A stretch of 64,000 nt of DNA from Thioalkalivibrio sp. GTDB lineage: Bacteria > Pseudomonadota > Gammaproteobacteria > Ectothiorhodospirales > Ectothiorhodospiraceae. Both the position numbers and the translations under genes were made by a program. This document shows positions 38,283-52,018 of the stretch, piece by piece. The notes beneath the pieces were generated by a model. It ran no database searches. It worked only from the letters and a program-made list of their open reading frames with translations, and had not been told where the DNA came from. How positions within the stretch are numbered: position 1 is the stretch's first letter; each line of letters opens with the position of its first letter. The DNA lies in the NCBI GenBank assembly GCA_011389655.1, contig JAABTX010000004.1, positions 1 to 64,000 of the forward strand, read 5' to 3'.

Positions 38283-39470
38283 TCAAGCGCCGCGTGCGAA
38301 GCGGTCGATTCGCTCGATCGCCTTGTCCAGCATCTCCATGCTGGTGGCAAAGGAGATCCGGGCATGGCCGTCGGTGCCGAAGGCGCTGCCGGGCACCAGC
38401 GCGACGCCGACATCGTCGAGCAGCCGCCGCGAGAACTCGAGGTCGGTGTCGATGCCCAGCGTCTCCATCGCACCGGTGATCTTCGGGAAGCAGTAGAAGG
38501 TCCCGTCCGGCATCAGGCACTCGATGCCGGGAATGGCGTTCAGGCCTTCGACGACCCGATGGGCGCGCTTCTCGAATTGCACGCACATGTCGCGCACGCA
38601 CTGCTGGTCGCCATTCAGGGCCACGACCGCGGCGGCCTGCGCGATGGACGTCGCATTCGAGGTGCTCTGCGACTGGATCTTCTTCATCGCGCCGATAAGC
38701 GGCGCCGGGCCGCCGGCATACCCGATGCGCCAGCCGGTCATCGCGTAGGCCTTGGAGACCCCGTTCAGCACCACCGTGCGCGGTGCCAGATCCGGTGCGA
38801 CGTTCAGGATGTTCACGAAGCTTCCACCCGCGAACAGGATGTGTTCGTACATGTCGTCGGTCGCAACCACGATCCGCGGGTGTTCGCGCAGCACCTCGGC
38901 GAGCGCGGTCAGTTCCTCGGCGGTGTAGGCCGCACCAGTCGGGTTCGACGGGCTGTTCAGGAACATCAGCCGCGATTTCGGGGTGATCGCGGCGCGCAGC
39001 TGGTCGGCGGTGATCTTGAATCCGGTCTCCTGCGTTGCCGAGATCACCACCGGAGTGGCATCGGCCAGCAGGGCGATGTCCGGGTACGATACCCAGTACG
39101 GGGCCGGGATCAGTACCTCGTCGCCCTCGTTCAGCAGGGCCAGGCAGAGGTTGAAGATGCTCTGCTTGCCACCGGAGGAGACCAGGATCTGGTTGGGCTC
39201 GTAGGCGAACCCGTTGTCGCGCTCGAACTTCGCGATGACCGCCTGCTTCAGTGCGGCGGTGCCGTCCACGGCGGTGTACTTGGTTTCTCCGCGGGCAAGG
39301 GCATCGATCGCGCCCTGCTTGATATGCTCCGGGGTGTCGAAGTCGGGTTCTCCGGCACCGAGGCCGACGATGTCCCGGCCCTCGGCCTTCAGTTGGCCCG
39401 CCAGGGCGGTGACGGCGAGGGTGGGGGAGGGCTTGATGCGCTGAACGCGTTCGGAAAGCTGGGTGTCCAA
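38283..39470 (-). CDS. aspC: Class I aspartate/aromatic aminotransferase
   Basis: The product is 395 residues, full length for the subgroup Ib aspartate transaminase common in bacteria. It swaps amino groups between aspartate and 2-oxoglutarate with PLP. The PLP lysine is K240 in [24 protein letters not shown] (172-179) and the Tyr in ATDDMYEH are further cofactor contacts. The start ATG at 39470 lies 58 bases from the divergent uvrB start, so both promoters must share that gap. The gene is directly upstream of tRNA-Asn in the same direction. Confidence 0.94.
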   Translation of the reverse strand: MDTQLSERVQRIKPSPTLAVTALAGQLKAEGRDIVGLGAGEPDFDTPEHIKQGAIDALARGETKYTAVDGTAALKQAVIAKFERDNGFAYEPNQILVSSGGKQSIFNLCLALLNEGDEVLIPAPYWVSYPDIALLADATPVVISATQETGFKITADQLRAAITPKSRLMFLNSPSNPTGAAYTAEELTALAEVLREHPRIVVATDDMYEHILFAGGSFVNILNVAPDLAPRTVVLNGVSKAYAMTGWRIGYAGGPAPLIGAMKKIQSQSTSNATSIAQAAAVVALNGDQQCVRDMCVQFEKRAHRVVEGLNAIPGIECLMPDGTFYCFPKITGAMETLGIDTDLEFSRRLLDDVGVALVPGSAFGTDGHARISFATSMEMLDKAIERIDRFARGA

Positions 39471-39528
39471 GATGGGCCTCGGGCGATCGCTGGGGTGGGC
39501 AATGCGGCTATGCCGCTGCGAGGCTGAA

Positions 39529-41592
<2,064 letters not shown>

Positions 41593-41752
41593 ACAACGGC
41601 AGTGGAAATGCAGGCGGCCACCCTGAGGGCGACAGGTGTGCCGGACATTGGATCGCCGAGGGCGCGCGCCCCGCACATGGCTCGCCTCGCGCGTGGGCCG
41701 GACGGATTTTCGGTACACTCGGCTGGACGCTCAGCAGTGTGGAAGACGCGAT

Positions 41753-42787
41753 ATGACCGATTTCCTGGGGCCCGTGATGCTCGGCGTGACCGGCCTGGAA
41801 CTGACCTCCGAGGACCTCGAGCGGCTGCGGCATCCAGCGGCGGGAGGGGTGATCCTCTTCACCCGGAACTACCAGGATCCCGAGCAGCTGCAGGCGCTGG
41901 TCGCGGCCATCCGGGCCGTGCGCAACCCTGGTCTGCTGGTCGCGGTGGATCAGGAAGGCGGCCGCGTGCAGCGCTTTCGCGAGGGCCTCACCGAAATTCC
42001 GTCGATGCAGAAGATCGGGGAGATCTTCAACTACGATCCGACGCGCGGTCAGGAGCTTGCCCGGGATGCCGGGTGGGTGCTGGCACATGAACTGCGGAAT
42101 GCGGGGGTGGACTTCAGCTTCACGCCGGTGCTCGACCGGGACATCGGCATCAGCGAGGTCATTCGGGAGCGCGCCTTTCACGAACGCGCGGATGTAATCG
42201 TGATGTTGGCGGGACAGTTGCTGGACGGGCTGGAGGAGGCCGGGATGTCCGGCGTGGGCAAGCATTTTCCCGGCCACGGTGCGGTCGCCGCGGACTCCCA
42301 CACGGATTCCCCGGTGGACCCGCGGCCGTTTTCCGACATCGAGACGGAGGATCTCGGCGCCTTCCTCCCGTTGCTGCCGCACCTGGGCGGGGTCATGCCG
42401 GCACACGTGATCTACCCGGAGGTCGACTCCCGCCCGGCCGGCTTCTCGGGCATCTGGCTGCATGATCTGCTGCGGGTACGCTATGGGTTCGACGGCGCCA
42501 TCTTCAGCGACGATCTGGGCATGAGCGGTGCCTCCGGGGCGGGATCACCGGCGGAGCGCGCCCACGCCGCACTCTACGCCGGGTGCGACATGGTGCTGAT
42601 CTGCAACGACTTCCCGGCAATGGACGAGATCCTTGGGACCCTTGGAGACCGCGAACCGAACGCAGACAGCCAGCGGCGCCTGGAGGCGATGCGCGGTCGC
42701 CCGACGGACGCCGACCCCGAACGTCTGGATGCCGCGCGGGGCCGGCTGCAGGCCCTGATCGATCATCATCCCACCTACATCGTGTAG
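41753..42787 (+). CDS. nagZ: Beta-N-acetylhexosaminidase NagZ
   Basis: The product is 344 residues, a GH3 enzyme that removes GlcNAc from muropeptides during peptidoglycan recycling in the cytoplasm. The catalytic motif KHFPGHGAVAADSH contains the Asp-His dyad region, FSDDLGMSGA carries the nucleophile Asp, and AVDQEGGRVQRF binds substrate. NagZ products can act as signals for AmpC beta-lactamase induction in some species. In pseudomonads nagZ is next to the methylthioinosine phosphorylase gene; here copA and a dsrE-like gene lie between them. Confidence 0.95.
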   Translation: MTDFLGPVMLGVTGLELTSEDLERLRHPAAGGVILFTRNYQDPEQLQALVAAIRAVRNPGLLVAVDQEGGRVQRFREGLTEIPSMQKIGEIFNYDPTRGQELARDAGWVLAHELRNAGVDFSFTPVLDRDIGISEVIRERAFHERADVIVMLAGQLLDGLEEAGMSGVGKHFPGHGAVAADSHTDSPVDPRPFSDIETEDLGAFLPLLPHLGGVMPAHVIYPEVDSRPAGFSGIWLHDLLRVRYGFDGAIFSDDLGMSGASGAGSPAERAHAALYAGCDMVLICNDFPAMDEILGTLGDREPNADSQRRLEAMRGRPTDADPERLDAARGRLQALIDHHPTYIV

Positions 42788-42913
42788 CACAGAAGCTTCC
42801 TGCACACGGCACCCGAGCCATCATGGAGTGCGGAAGCTTGCTTCCGCCGCAAGCGAGGCTCCCCGTTGGCCGCACGCCGCCGCAGCCCATGCGGATGCGT
42901 CTAGACTCTGACG

Positions 42914-45403
42914 ATGGACATCTCCCTCCCGAGGCCAAACGAACGGAGCCGCAGGACCCGGACCCTGGACCTGCCGGTGGTCGGAATGAGTTGTGCCTCC
43001 TGTGTCGCCCGGGTGGAGGACGCGATCCGGTCGGTGCCCGGGGTGGTCGCCGCCAACGTCAACCTGGCGACCGGGAAGGCGAGCGTGGAACTGGACGGCG
43101 CGGACCCGGCTGCGGTGGTGGCGGCGGTCGAGAAGGCCGGCTACGAGCCCGGCAGCGACGAGGTCACCCTGAGCGTGCGTGGCATGAGCTGTGCGTCATG
43201 CGTGGGTCGGGCGGAAGAGGCGCTGCAGCGGCACCCGGCGGTGCTGCAGGCGGACGTGAACCTGGCCACGGAGGCCGCACGGGTACGTTACCTGCCGGCG
43301 CTGGCGGATCCCGCTGAACTCGTCGCAGCGGTGGAGGCGGCGGGCTACGAGGCGGAGATCCAGGGCGCCGCCGCGGACCGCCCGGACCGCGAGCGGGCCG
43401 CACGGGAGTCGGAATACCGCGGGCTGAAGCGGTCCCTGCTGTTCGCGGCCACGCTGACGCTGCCGATCTTTCTGCTGGACATGGGGGGTCACCTGGTGCC
43501 GGCCCTGCGTGCCTGGGTGCAGGGCACGATCGGCACACAGAACCTTCATCTGCTGTTCTTCGTCCTGGCCTCCGGGGTGCAGTTCGGGCCGGGCCTGCTG
43601 TTCTACCGCAAGGGCTGGCCCGCACTGCTTCAGGGTGCCCCGGACATGAACTCGCTGGTGATGCTGGGCACGTCGGCCGCCTACGGGTATTCGCTGGTCG
43701 CCACCTTCACTCCGGGGCTGCTGCCGGCGGGGACGGTGCACGTCTACTACGAGGCGGCGGCGGTGATCATCACCCTGATCCTGTTCGGCCGGGTGCTCGA
43801 GGCCCGCGCCCGCGGCGCGACCTCGGAGGCCATCCGCAAGCTGATGGGCCTGCGTCCGCGCACGGCCCGGGTGATGCGTGACGGCAGGACGGTCGAGATC
43901 GGCGCGGACGAGGTGAGTCCCGGGGACCATGTACTGGTGCGCCCCGGCGAACGTCTCCCGGTCGATGGCAGGGTGGTCGAAGGTTCCTCCTGGGTGGACG
44001 AATCGATGATCACCGGTGAGCCCGTCCCGGTGCTGAAGGAGCCCGAGGCGCAGGTCGTCGGGGGGACGGTGAACGGGGAGGGCAGCCTGACCTTTGTCGC
44101 GACCCGGGTCGGCACCGACACGGTTCTGGCCCAGATCATCCGCATGGTGGAGGCGGCGCAGGGCTCCAAGCTGCCGATCCAGGCACTGGTGGATCAGGTT
44201 ACCCGATACTTCGTGCCGGCGGTGATCGGGATCGCCGTGCTGACCTTCGTCGTCTGGCTGATCTTCGGCCCGGCGCCGGCGCTGACGCTGGCACTGGTGA
44301 ATGCGGTCGCGGTACTGATCGTCGCATGCCCCTGCGCAATGGGGCTGGCCACGCCCACCTCCATCATGGTCGGCACGGGGAAGGGGGCCGAGATGGGGGT
44401 GCTGTTCCGGGGTGGCGACGCATTGCAGGCCCTGCGCGACATCGAGGTCGTGGCGATGGACAAGACCGGAACCCTGACCGAGGGGCGCCCCGAGCTGACC
44501 GGCGTCCGGATTGCCGAGGGCTTCGAAGAGCAAGCGGTGCTCGCGCTGGCGGCCAGCGTGGAGACGCACTCGGAACACCCGATCGCCCAGGCGATCGTGC
44601 GCGGCGCCGACGCGCGCGGGCTTGTCGCGGAGGTGGCCCGGAACTTCGCGGCCGAGCCGGGGCAGGGGGCGCGTGCGACGGTCGAGGGGCGCGAGGTCCG
44701 TGTCGGTTCCCGGCGTTTTCTGGCCGAATCCGGCGCGGATACCGTCCAGTTCGACGCCGATGCCGATCGCATGGCGGATCAGGGCGCGACCACGCTATAC
44801 GTGGGGGTTGACGGACGCCTCGCCGCGCTGCTGGCGGTCTCGGACCCGCCGAAGCCGAGCGCCGCGCCCACAGTGGAGTGGCTGCAGGGAGAGGGGCTGC
44901 GGGTCGTGATGGTCAGCGGGGACAATCGCCGTACCGCGGAGGCGATCGCACGCCAGCTGGGCATCGACGAGGTCATTGCGGAGGTCCTGCCCGACGGCAA
45001 GGTCGAGGCGGTCCGCGCTCTGCAGCAGCACGGTCGCCGGGTGGCCTTCGTAGGCGACGGCATCAACGATGCCCCCGCGCTCGCGCAGGCTGAGATCGGG
45101 ATCGCGATCGGGTCGGGCACCGACGTGGCGATGGAGTCGGCCGAGGTCGTGTTGATGTCCGACAATCTCTCGGGCATCCGGCAGGCAATCGCCCTGTCCA
45201 GGGCCACGCTGCGCAACATCAAGCAGAATCTTTTCTGGGCCTTCGCCTACAACGCGAGCCTGCTGCCGGTTGCGGCCGGCGTGCTCTATCCGTCCATCGG
45301 CCTGCTCCTCTCGCCGATGTTCGCGGCCCTGGCGATGGCCTTCTCGAGCGTCAGCGTGGTCGCCAACGCGCTGCGCCTGAAGCGCTTCCGCGCACCCGCC
45401 TGA
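42914..45403 (+). CDS. copA: Copper-exporting P1B-type ATPase with two metal-binding domains
   Basis: The product is 829 residues. Two heavy-metal-associated domains lie at the N-terminus, with CxxC sites C27/C30 and C93/C96 (both GMSCASC). After eight expected membrane helices the protein shows the TGES-like ITGEPVP actuator motif, the intramembrane CPC (472-474, typical of Cu+ transport), the phosphorylation motif DKTGT (D516) and [10 protein letters not shown]. It pumps Cu+ out of the cytoplasm with ATP. The ATG at 42914 is used. I do not see a CueR operator with confidence in the 126 bases upstream. No chaperone or CueR gene is adjacent. Confidence 0.96.
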   Translation: MDISLPRPNERSRRTRTLDLPVVGMSCASCVARVEDAIRSVPGVVAANVNLATGKASVELDGADPAAVVAAVEKAGYEPGSDEVTLSVRGMSCASCVGRAEEALQRHPAVLQADVNLATEAARVRYLPALADPAELVAAVEAAGYEAEIQGAAADRPDRERAARESEYRGLKRSLLFAATLTLPIFLLDMGGHLVPALRAWVQGTIGTQNLHLLFFVLASGVQFGPGLLFYRKGWPALLQGAPDMNSLVMLGTSAAYGYSLVATFTPGLLPAGTVHVYYEAAAVIITLILFGRVLEARARGATSEAIRKLMGLRPRTARVMRDGRTVEIGADEVSPGDHVLVRPGERLPVDGRVVEGSSWVDESMITGEPVPVLKEPEAQVVGGTVNGEGSLTFVATRVGTDTVLAQIIRMVEAAQGSKLPIQALVDQVTRYFVPAVIGIAVLTFVVWLIFGPAPALTLALVNAVAVLIVACPCAMGLATPTSIMVGTGKGAEMGVLFRGGDALQALRDIEVVAMDKTGTLTEGRPELTGVRIAEGFEEQAVLALAASVETHSEHPIAQAIVRGADARGLVAEVARNFAAEPGQGARATVEGREVRVGSRRFLAESGADTVQFDADADRMADQGATTLYVGVDGRLAALLAVSDPPKPSAAPTVEWLQGEGLRVVMVSGDNRRTAEAIARQLGIDEVIAEVLPDGKVEAVRALQQHGRRVAFVGDGINDAPALAQAEIGIAIGSGTDVAMESAEVVLMSDNLSGIRQAIALSRATLRNIKQNLFWAFAYNASLLPVAAGVLYPSIGLLLSPMFAALAMAFSSVSVVANALRLKRFRAPA

Positions 45404-45528
45404 GCACGGCATCCGGCTGTCGCCCGGCGCGAACGACGACCGCCATCGATCCCGTCCGCTGCGAACCCTTGCAGGGTCCGGGCCGGTCGCGGTGCGTGAG
45501 CGGAATCTGACGCCGGACGTGCGTTACT

Positions 45529-45553
45529 GCATTATTATGGTCTAAAATAACGC
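45529..45553. promoter_or_regulatory. AT-rich dyad upstream of the dsrE-like gene
   Basis: GCATTATT (45529-45536) and AATAACGC (45546-45553) form a near-perfect dyad with one mismatch and a nine-base spacer containing ATGGTCTAA. It lies 78 bases before the dsrE-like start in otherwise GC-rich DNA, consistent with an operator. The binding protein is unknown. Confidence 0.35.
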
Positions 45554-45630
45554 GATCCGGATCGTCGCCGGTGGAATGCCATCCACCGGGACCCTCCGGA
45601 ATTTTTTCATTCAACTGCTGGAGAAACTGC

Positions 45631-45999
45631 ATGGCCGACAAACTCCTCATCGTAATGGTGAATACCGATCCCCGTAACGGTTCCGAACTGGGTGCGCCCT
45701 TCTTCCAGGCCACCGTGGCGGCGGCCATGGAATACGACGTCGAGCTGGTCCTGACGGGCCGCGCCGGCGAGCTGGCCAAGAAGGGCGTGGCCGAGAACCT
45801 CTTCGTGCAGGAGGGAAGCTCGAAGTCCGTGTACGAATTCATCAAGGACGCGGTGGAGGCGGGTGTCTCGCTGAAGGTGTGCACCCCAACCCTGGATCTC
45901 TGGGGCGACGACCTGATCCCCGAGGTCGAGGAGACCGTGGGCGGCGCCTACGTGATCTCCGAGGCGATGGACGACGACACCGTCACCTTCACCTACTGA
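45631..45999 (+). CDS. DsrE/DsrF-family sulfur-relay-like protein
   Basis: The product is 122 residues, a single DsrE-like domain: KLLIVMVNTDPRNGSELGAP, AAMEYDVELVLTGRAGEL and DAVEAGVSLKVCTPTLDLWG, with a Cys in the loop where active DsrE/TusD proteins carry their persulfide cysteine. It may transfer or bind sulfur; related proteins are common in sulfur-oxidising bacteria. No dsr, tus or sox gene is close, so the partner is unknown. TGGAGAAA precedes the ATG at 45631. It lies between copA and hpt and is separated from hpt by a strong hairpin, so it may be transcribed alone. Confidence 0.88.
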   Translation: MADKLLIVMVNTDPRNGSELGAPFFQATVAAAMEYDVELVLTGRAGELAKKGVAENLFVQEGSSKSVYEFIKDAVEAGVSLKVCTPTLDLWGDDLIPEVEETVGGAYVISEAMDDDTVTFTY

Positions 46000-46009
46000 T
46001 ACCCGGGCG

Positions 46010-46032
46010 CCCCGGCCGCGACGCGGCCGGGG
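46010..46032. terminator. Strong GC hairpin between the dsrE-like gene and hpt
   Basis: CCCCGGCCG and CGGCCGGGG form a perfect nine-base-pair stem with loop CGACG. There is no T tract. It may end or stabilise the upstream transcript. Confidence 0.5.
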
Positions 46033-46051
46033 GCAGCCTGCGGCCCCTCCA

Positions 46052-47387
<1,336 letters not shown>

Positions 47388-47487
47388 TGGGCGGGGGCGC
47401 TGCCCGGGCGGCCGAGCGCGGTGGGAGAACGCGACACCTTCCACGCCACGCAACGATTCAGCCCTTCGCACGCAACACGGCTGATCG

Positions 47488-47526
47488 TTATGGTATTTAA
47501 CATAATATACATTATGCGTAATTACG
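47488..47526. promoter_or_regulatory. AT-rich cluster of three palindromes
   Basis: Three dyads are packed in 39 bases: TTATG...CATAA (47488-47505), CATAAT-ATAC-ATTATG (47501-47516) and the perfect CGTAATTACG (47517-47526). They lie between two convergent genes, where no promoter would be expected. They could be protein-binding sites, a small-RNA promoter or the remains of a lost gene's operator. Confidence 0.35.
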
Positions 47527-47584
47527 GGATGGCGCACTCTCCAGTGGCGCGCGCCAACTGCCGCCGCTTTCTTCCGATACCGGC

Positions 47585-50500
47585 CTACGCCTCCTTGTGC
47601 GCCGTGGCCCCGGCTGCGGGTTCCTTCAGTGCATCCGCGGACGACCGCGCGTGTTCACGGCTGCCCCACGCAAGCAGCACCGGCGTGAGCAACAGCGTCA
47701 GTGGCGTGGCGACGACAAGGCCTCCGGAGATTGCAGTGGCCAGCTGCACCCAGTACTGGGTGGACGGCGCCCCCACGCTGGCGTCCCGGCCGATGAAGTC
47801 CACCGTGAGCGCGAACACCATCGGCATCAGGCCGAGGATGGTGGTCACTGTGGTCAGCAGTACCGGGCGCAGCCGCTGGGCGCCCGTGCGCAGCGCTGCG
47901 TCCACGGCCCCCAGTCCCTGCTGGCGCATACGGTTGAAGGTATCGATCAGCACGATGTTGTTGTTCACCACGATACCCGCGAGTGCGATGACCCCGACGC
48001 CGCTCATCACGATCCCGAAGGGTTCCTGCCGCAGCAGCAGTCCCAGCAGCACGCCCGAGGTGGAAAACACGATCGCCGAGAGCACCAGTGCGGCCTGGAA
48101 CAGGCTGTTGAACTGGGTGACCAGGATCACCAGCATCAGGAAGACTGAGAGCAGGAAGGCCCAGCCAAGGAAGCCGGCGGCCTCCGCCTGCTCCTCCGCC
48201 TGGCCCCGAAGGCGCAACCGCACGTCTTCTGGGAGTGGATCTTCTTCGAGGGCGGCCTCGAGGCGACGGACCTGGTCGTCGACCAGCCGCCCCTTCGCGG
48301 CATCGGCGGAGACCGTCAGGGTCCGCTGCCCGTTCACCCGCTTGATGATCCCGGTCTTGGGGGCCGGCCTGAATTCCACGAAGTTTTCGATCGGCACCAG
48401 ACCGTAGGCAGTCGGCACGCGCAGGTTCACCAGTTGTGTGAGATTGCGTTCGTCGAAGGGAAAGCGCACCCGGATGTCCACTTCTTCGTCGGCGTCATCG
48501 GGCCGGTATCCGCCGAGACGGATCCCCTGCGTAACCATCTGCACGGCGTTGCCCAGCAGACTGATGTCCGCGCCGTAGCGCGCCGCCTCCCGGTGGTCCA
48601 CGTCCAGGCGCAGTTCGACGCCGGACAGTGAACGGTCGTCTCCAACGTCCACGAAACCGCCGATGCGTTCCATCAGTTCGCGCAGATGCACGACCGCGTC
48701 GTTCAGTACCTCCTGGTCACGATGCGAGACCTCCACCTCGATCGGCTTGCCCATCTGCGGTCCGCCCTCCTGTTCCCGGAACTGGAGCCGGATTCCCGGC
48801 AGGTCCGAGGTGTCCCGGCGCAGGCGTTCCAGGATCTCGGAGGCAGGAGGCCGAACACGCCAGTCGCGCAGTTCCAGCTGTATCACGCCGATCACGTCCT
48901 CCGCATAGTCCGCCATCAGACGTGTCCTGGGCGCACCGATGGTCCGGGCGTATACGGTCTTGATCTCCGGCACGTCCATCAGCCGTGCCTCGACCATCCG
49001 TACGAGCCGGTCCGCTTCCCAGACCGAGAGATCACCGCGTGCCTGCACCTGGACCTGCGCGAAGCGCGGCTCCACCTGCGGGAAAAACTCCACGCCGCGT
49101 CCGAATTCCGTGTAGGCTGCATACACCGCCAGCACCAGCATCAGCGCGATCGCAAGGGTCTGGCCGGGCCGTTGCAGCAATCGCCGCAACAACCCGATAT
49201 AGCTCGCGGTCAAGCCATCCACCTTCGAGAAATCGCCCTGTTCGGCGGCGAGGATGTGCCTCACCTGCTCGGGCCGGCTGGCATCGCGTCCCCCGATCAG
49301 ACCGCCCAGCACCGGGATGAACAGCAGCGCCATCAGCAGTGATGCGGCGAGCGTGACCAGCACGGTGGCCGGAAGGTAGAACATGAACTCCCCGATCATC
49401 CCGGGCCAGAACAGCATCGGAAAGAAGACGGCCAGAGTGGTGGCGGTGGAGGCGATTACCGGCCAGGCCATGCGGATCGACGCGCGCCGGAAGGCCTCGC
49501 GCCGTTCGAGTCCCTCGGCGAGGTAGCGGTCGGCCTGCTCGACCACGATGATTGCGCCGTCCACCAGCATGCCGATCACGAGGATCAGCGAGAACAGCAC
49601 CACGATGTTCAGCGTGAATCCGAGCAGCTGTATGGCCAGAATCCCACCCAGAAACGCGCCCGGGATGGCGAGTCCGACCAGCCAGGATGAACGACCGCCC
49701 AGCGCCGCGACGATGGTCAGCATTACCAGCAGGATCGCCGTAATCACGTTGTTTTCGAGGTCGCCGAGCAGGTCGCGGACATCCTGTCCCATGTCCTGCA
49801 GGTAGTCGACGGTGACGGTCTGCGGCCAGTCCTCGGCGGCGGCCTCGATCACCGCGCGGGCGTCGGACACGGTATCGAGGATGTTGGCGCCCGCACGCTT
49901 GCGGATCTCCAGTGCCACCGCCGGGCGGCCGTTCACCCGCGCGAATTCCTCGGGGTCCTTGAACCCTCGGCGCGCGGTGGCCACGTCACCGAAGGTGACC
50001 ACGGTCCCCTGCTCCACCTTGACCGGTAGCTCGAGGACATCCTCGAGCGACTCGATCACCCCGGGGACCTTCAGGGTGACCCGCCCCGCGCCGGTATCCA
50101 TTGCACCGGCTGCGACCAGCCGGTTGTTGCGTTCGATCGCCTCGATCAGCTCCCGGTAGGGAAGCCGGTAGGTCTCCATCACCAGCGGATCCACCATCAC
50201 CTCGAGGACATCCTCGCGATCGCCGCCGATGTGAACCTCGAGCACGCCCGGCAACGCCTCCAGCCGGTCCCGGAGATCCCGTGCGATGCGGACCAGGCTA
50301 CGTTCCGGGACCGATCCGGACAGGGTCGCCACCAGTACGGGAAAGAGGGACAGATCGACCTCGGTCACCTCCGGCTCTTCGGTACCCGGCGGGAGCTGCC
50401 CCTGGATCAGATCGACCTTCTCGCGCACGTCGGCCATCGCCTGCCGATTGTCGTAGCCCGCTTCGAAATCCAGCTGTATCAGCGCGAAGCCCTCGCCGGC

Positions 50501-50752
50501 CTGCGCCTGGAGTTCGTCGAGGCCGGCCACTGGTTGCAGTTCGCGCTCCAGCGGCCGGACCAGCAGACGCTCGCTGTCCTCCGGGGAGATGCCGGCGTGC
50601 GGGACGGACACGAAGAAGATGGGGATTTCGACATCCGGTGCCGCCTCCTTGGGAATGACCAGGTAGGCGATGCTGCCTGCGGTCAGCATCAGCAGCAGCA
50701 GGAGCAGCATCGTGCGGCTCCGGTCGATCGCGGCCCGGATCAGCAGGTTCAT
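47585..50752 (-). CDS. RND efflux transporter permease
   Basis: The product is 1055 residues, a full RND inner-membrane pump with 12 helices. The N-terminus is MNLLIRAAIDRSRTMLLLLL; two large periplasmic loops follow helices 1 and 7. The proton-relay region reads IGMLVDGAIIVVEQADR (helix 4), typical of the HAE/HME group. Substrate class is not clear: it lacks the clear heavy-metal helix-4 signature I would expect for CusA. ATG 50752 overlaps the stop of the membrane-fusion protein gene upstream, so the two form one operon. No outer-membrane channel gene is adjacent, so it probably borrows a TolC-like partner. Confidence 0.94.
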   Translation of the reverse strand: MNLLIRAAIDRSRTMLLLLLLMLTAGSIAYLVIPKEAAPDVEIPIFFVSVPHAGISPEDSERLLVRPLERELQPVAGLDELQAQAGEGFALIQLDFEAGYDNRQAMADVREKVDLIQGQLPPGTEEPEVTEVDLSLFPVLVATLSGSVPERSLVRIARDLRDRLEALPGVLEVHIGGDREDVLEVMVDPLVMETYRLPYRELIEAIERNNRLVAAGAMDTGAGRVTLKVPGVIESLEDVLELPVKVEQGTVVTFGDVATARRGFKDPEEFARVNGRPAVALEIRKRAGANILDTVSDARAVIEAAAEDWPQTVTVDYLQDMGQDVRDLLGDLENNVITAILLVMLTIVAALGGRSSWLVGLAIPGAFLGGILAIQLLGFTLNIVVLFSLILVIGMLVDGAIIVVEQADRYLAEGLERREAFRRASIRMAWPVIASTATTLAVFFPMLFWPGMIGEFMFYLPATVLVTLAASLLMALLFIPVLGGLIGGRDASRPEQVRHILAAEQGDFSKVDGLTASYIGLLRRLLQRPGQTLAIALMLVLAVYAAYTEFGRGVEFFPQVEPRFAQVQVQARGDLSVWEADRLVRMVEARLMDVPEIKTVYARTIGAPRTRLMADYAEDVIGVIQLELRDWRVRPPASEILERLRRDTSDLPGIRLQFREQEGGPQMGKPIEVEVSHRDQEVLNDAVVHLRELMERIGGFVDVGDDRSLSGVELRLDVDHREAARYGADISLLGNAVQMVTQGIRLGGYRPDDADEEVDIRVRFPFDERNLTQLVNLRVPTAYGLVPIENFVEFRPAPKTGIIKRVNGQRTLTVSADAAKGRLVDDQVRRLEAALEEDPLPEDVRLRLRGQAEEQAEAAGFLGWAFLLSVFLMLVILVTQFNSLFQAALVLSAIVFSTSGVLLGLLLRQEPFGIVMSGVGVIALAGIVVNNNIVLIDTFNRMRQQGLGAVDAALRTGAQRLRPVLLTTVTTILGLMPMVFALTVDFIGRDASVGAPSTQYWVQLATAISGGLVVATPLTLLLTPVLLAWGSREHARSSADALKEPAAGATAHKEA

Positions 50753-51837
50753 TGGACGGGTCCCGCATCCTCCGGCCGAATCTGCACCCTGTCCCCCTCG
50801 TTCACGAACCCCTGGCCTGCCGTGATGATCCGCACGGTTTCCGGAAGTCCGTCCACCCACAGCCCCTCACTGTCCGCGCGCACGGGGTCGATCGGATGGA
50901 AGGCGACCCGGTCTTCGTTCTCGAGGATCTTGATGCCCAGGCGCCCGTCCGGGTCCAGCGTGACCAGCGCCGGGGAGATCCGGTGGGCCATCACCTCCTG
51001 CACCGGAATTCTCACCTGCACGCTGATGCCGGAGGGCAGGATCCGGTCGGCATTGGGCACCTCGATCTCGACGCGAAAGGTTCGCGTCTGGGTATCGGCT
51101 CGTGCCGAGACGTGCCGGATCGTTCCTTCCCGGCCCCGGTCGTTACCGAATTCCAGGCTGGCCGTCTGTCCCTGCCGGATCCGGTGGATGTTGTGCTGCG
51201 GCACCTGGACGACCGCCTTGAGCGGATTGTTCTCCACGATCTCCGCAACCGCCGCGCCGACCGACAGGTAGTCGCCCACCTCGGCCGTTCGGTGGTTCAG
51301 CACGCCTGCGATCGGGGCCTTCACGCGCGTGTGCTCGATGTCCAGCCGCACCGACTCCAGTTCCGCCCGCGCCGCCTCGAGCTCCGCGCGTGCGGAATCC
51401 ACCTGCAGCTGCGCCTGATACCCCTCCTCCGCCAGCTCCTCTGCGGCCCGGAAATCGGCCTGCCGCCCCCGCACCGCGGCCTCGGCGCGGCGCAGCTGGG
51501 CCTCCCGATCGTCCATCCCGATGCGGGCGATCACGGTGCCGGCACCCACGGCCTCCCCCAGCGGAACCGGCGTCCCCACGAGGCGGCCTTCCGTCTCGGC
51601 GCGTACCGTGACCTGCTGGTCCGGCAGCACTTCACCCTGCAGCGTCACCAGCCGCTGTATCCGCTCTGCGTCGCTCACCCGCACGGCCACCGTCGGCAAT
51701 GCGTGTTCCTGGCGCGTCTCCATCACCGGCGGATCGCGCCCGACCACTCCGCTCGCAATCCACAGCACCAGCAGCAGCGCGACCGCCGCGATCAGCAGGG
51801 TTGAACGGTGACGCCGCAACAGTAACCTCGGGCTCAT
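50749..51837 (-). CDS. RND efflux periplasmic adaptor (HlyD/MFP family)
   Basis: The product is 362 residues. One N-terminal membrane anchor (STLLIAAVALLLVLWIASGVV) is followed by the adaptor domains: a lipoyl half (VRAETEGRLVGTPVPLGEAV), a helical hairpin (REAQLRRAEAAVRGRQADF to ELESVRLDIEH), the second lipoyl half (VKAPIAGVLNHR), and beta-barrel and membrane-proximal domains. It bridges the RND pump and an outer-membrane channel. The start is uncertain between ATG 51837 and ATG 51855; neither has a strong ribosome-binding site. The TGA overlaps the pump's ATG. Confidence 0.93.
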   Translation of the reverse strand: MSPRLLLRRHRSTLLIAAVALLLVLWIASGVVGRDPPVMETRQEHALPTVAVRVSDAERIQRLVTLQGEVLPDQQVTVRAETEGRLVGTPVPLGEAVGAGTVIARIGMDDREAQLRRAEAAVRGRQADFRAAEELAEEGYQAQLQVDSARAELEAARAELESVRLDIEHTRVKAPIAGVLNHRTAEVGDYLSVGAAVAEIVENNPLKAVVQVPQHNIHRIRQGQTASLEFGNDRGREGTIRHVSARADTQTRTFRVEIEVPNADRILPSGISVQVRIPVQEVMAHRISPALVTLDPDGRLGIKILENEDRVAFHPIDPVRADSEGLWVDGLPETVRIITAGQGFVNEGDRVQIRPEDAGPVQ

Positions 51838-52018
51838 GCCGTGAGGATAAACCATCCAGGTGGTTGCGGAGCACGGGTGGACGCGATGCGGAGGGTACCG
51901 CTTCGGGCCGGTCCGCACAGGTGTTCCGTTCGCAACCGCTGGGGCAAAATCGCGTATATTGAGACGGTTATAACCCGACTGCGCCAGCCTTCCGCGGCTG
52001 GCAGATTCCGAGGCGTCC

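Noticed and set aside
45631..45999. Idea that the DsrE-like gene belongs to a dsr sulfur-oxidation cluster
   Set aside because: No other dsr, tus, rhd or sox gene lies nearby.
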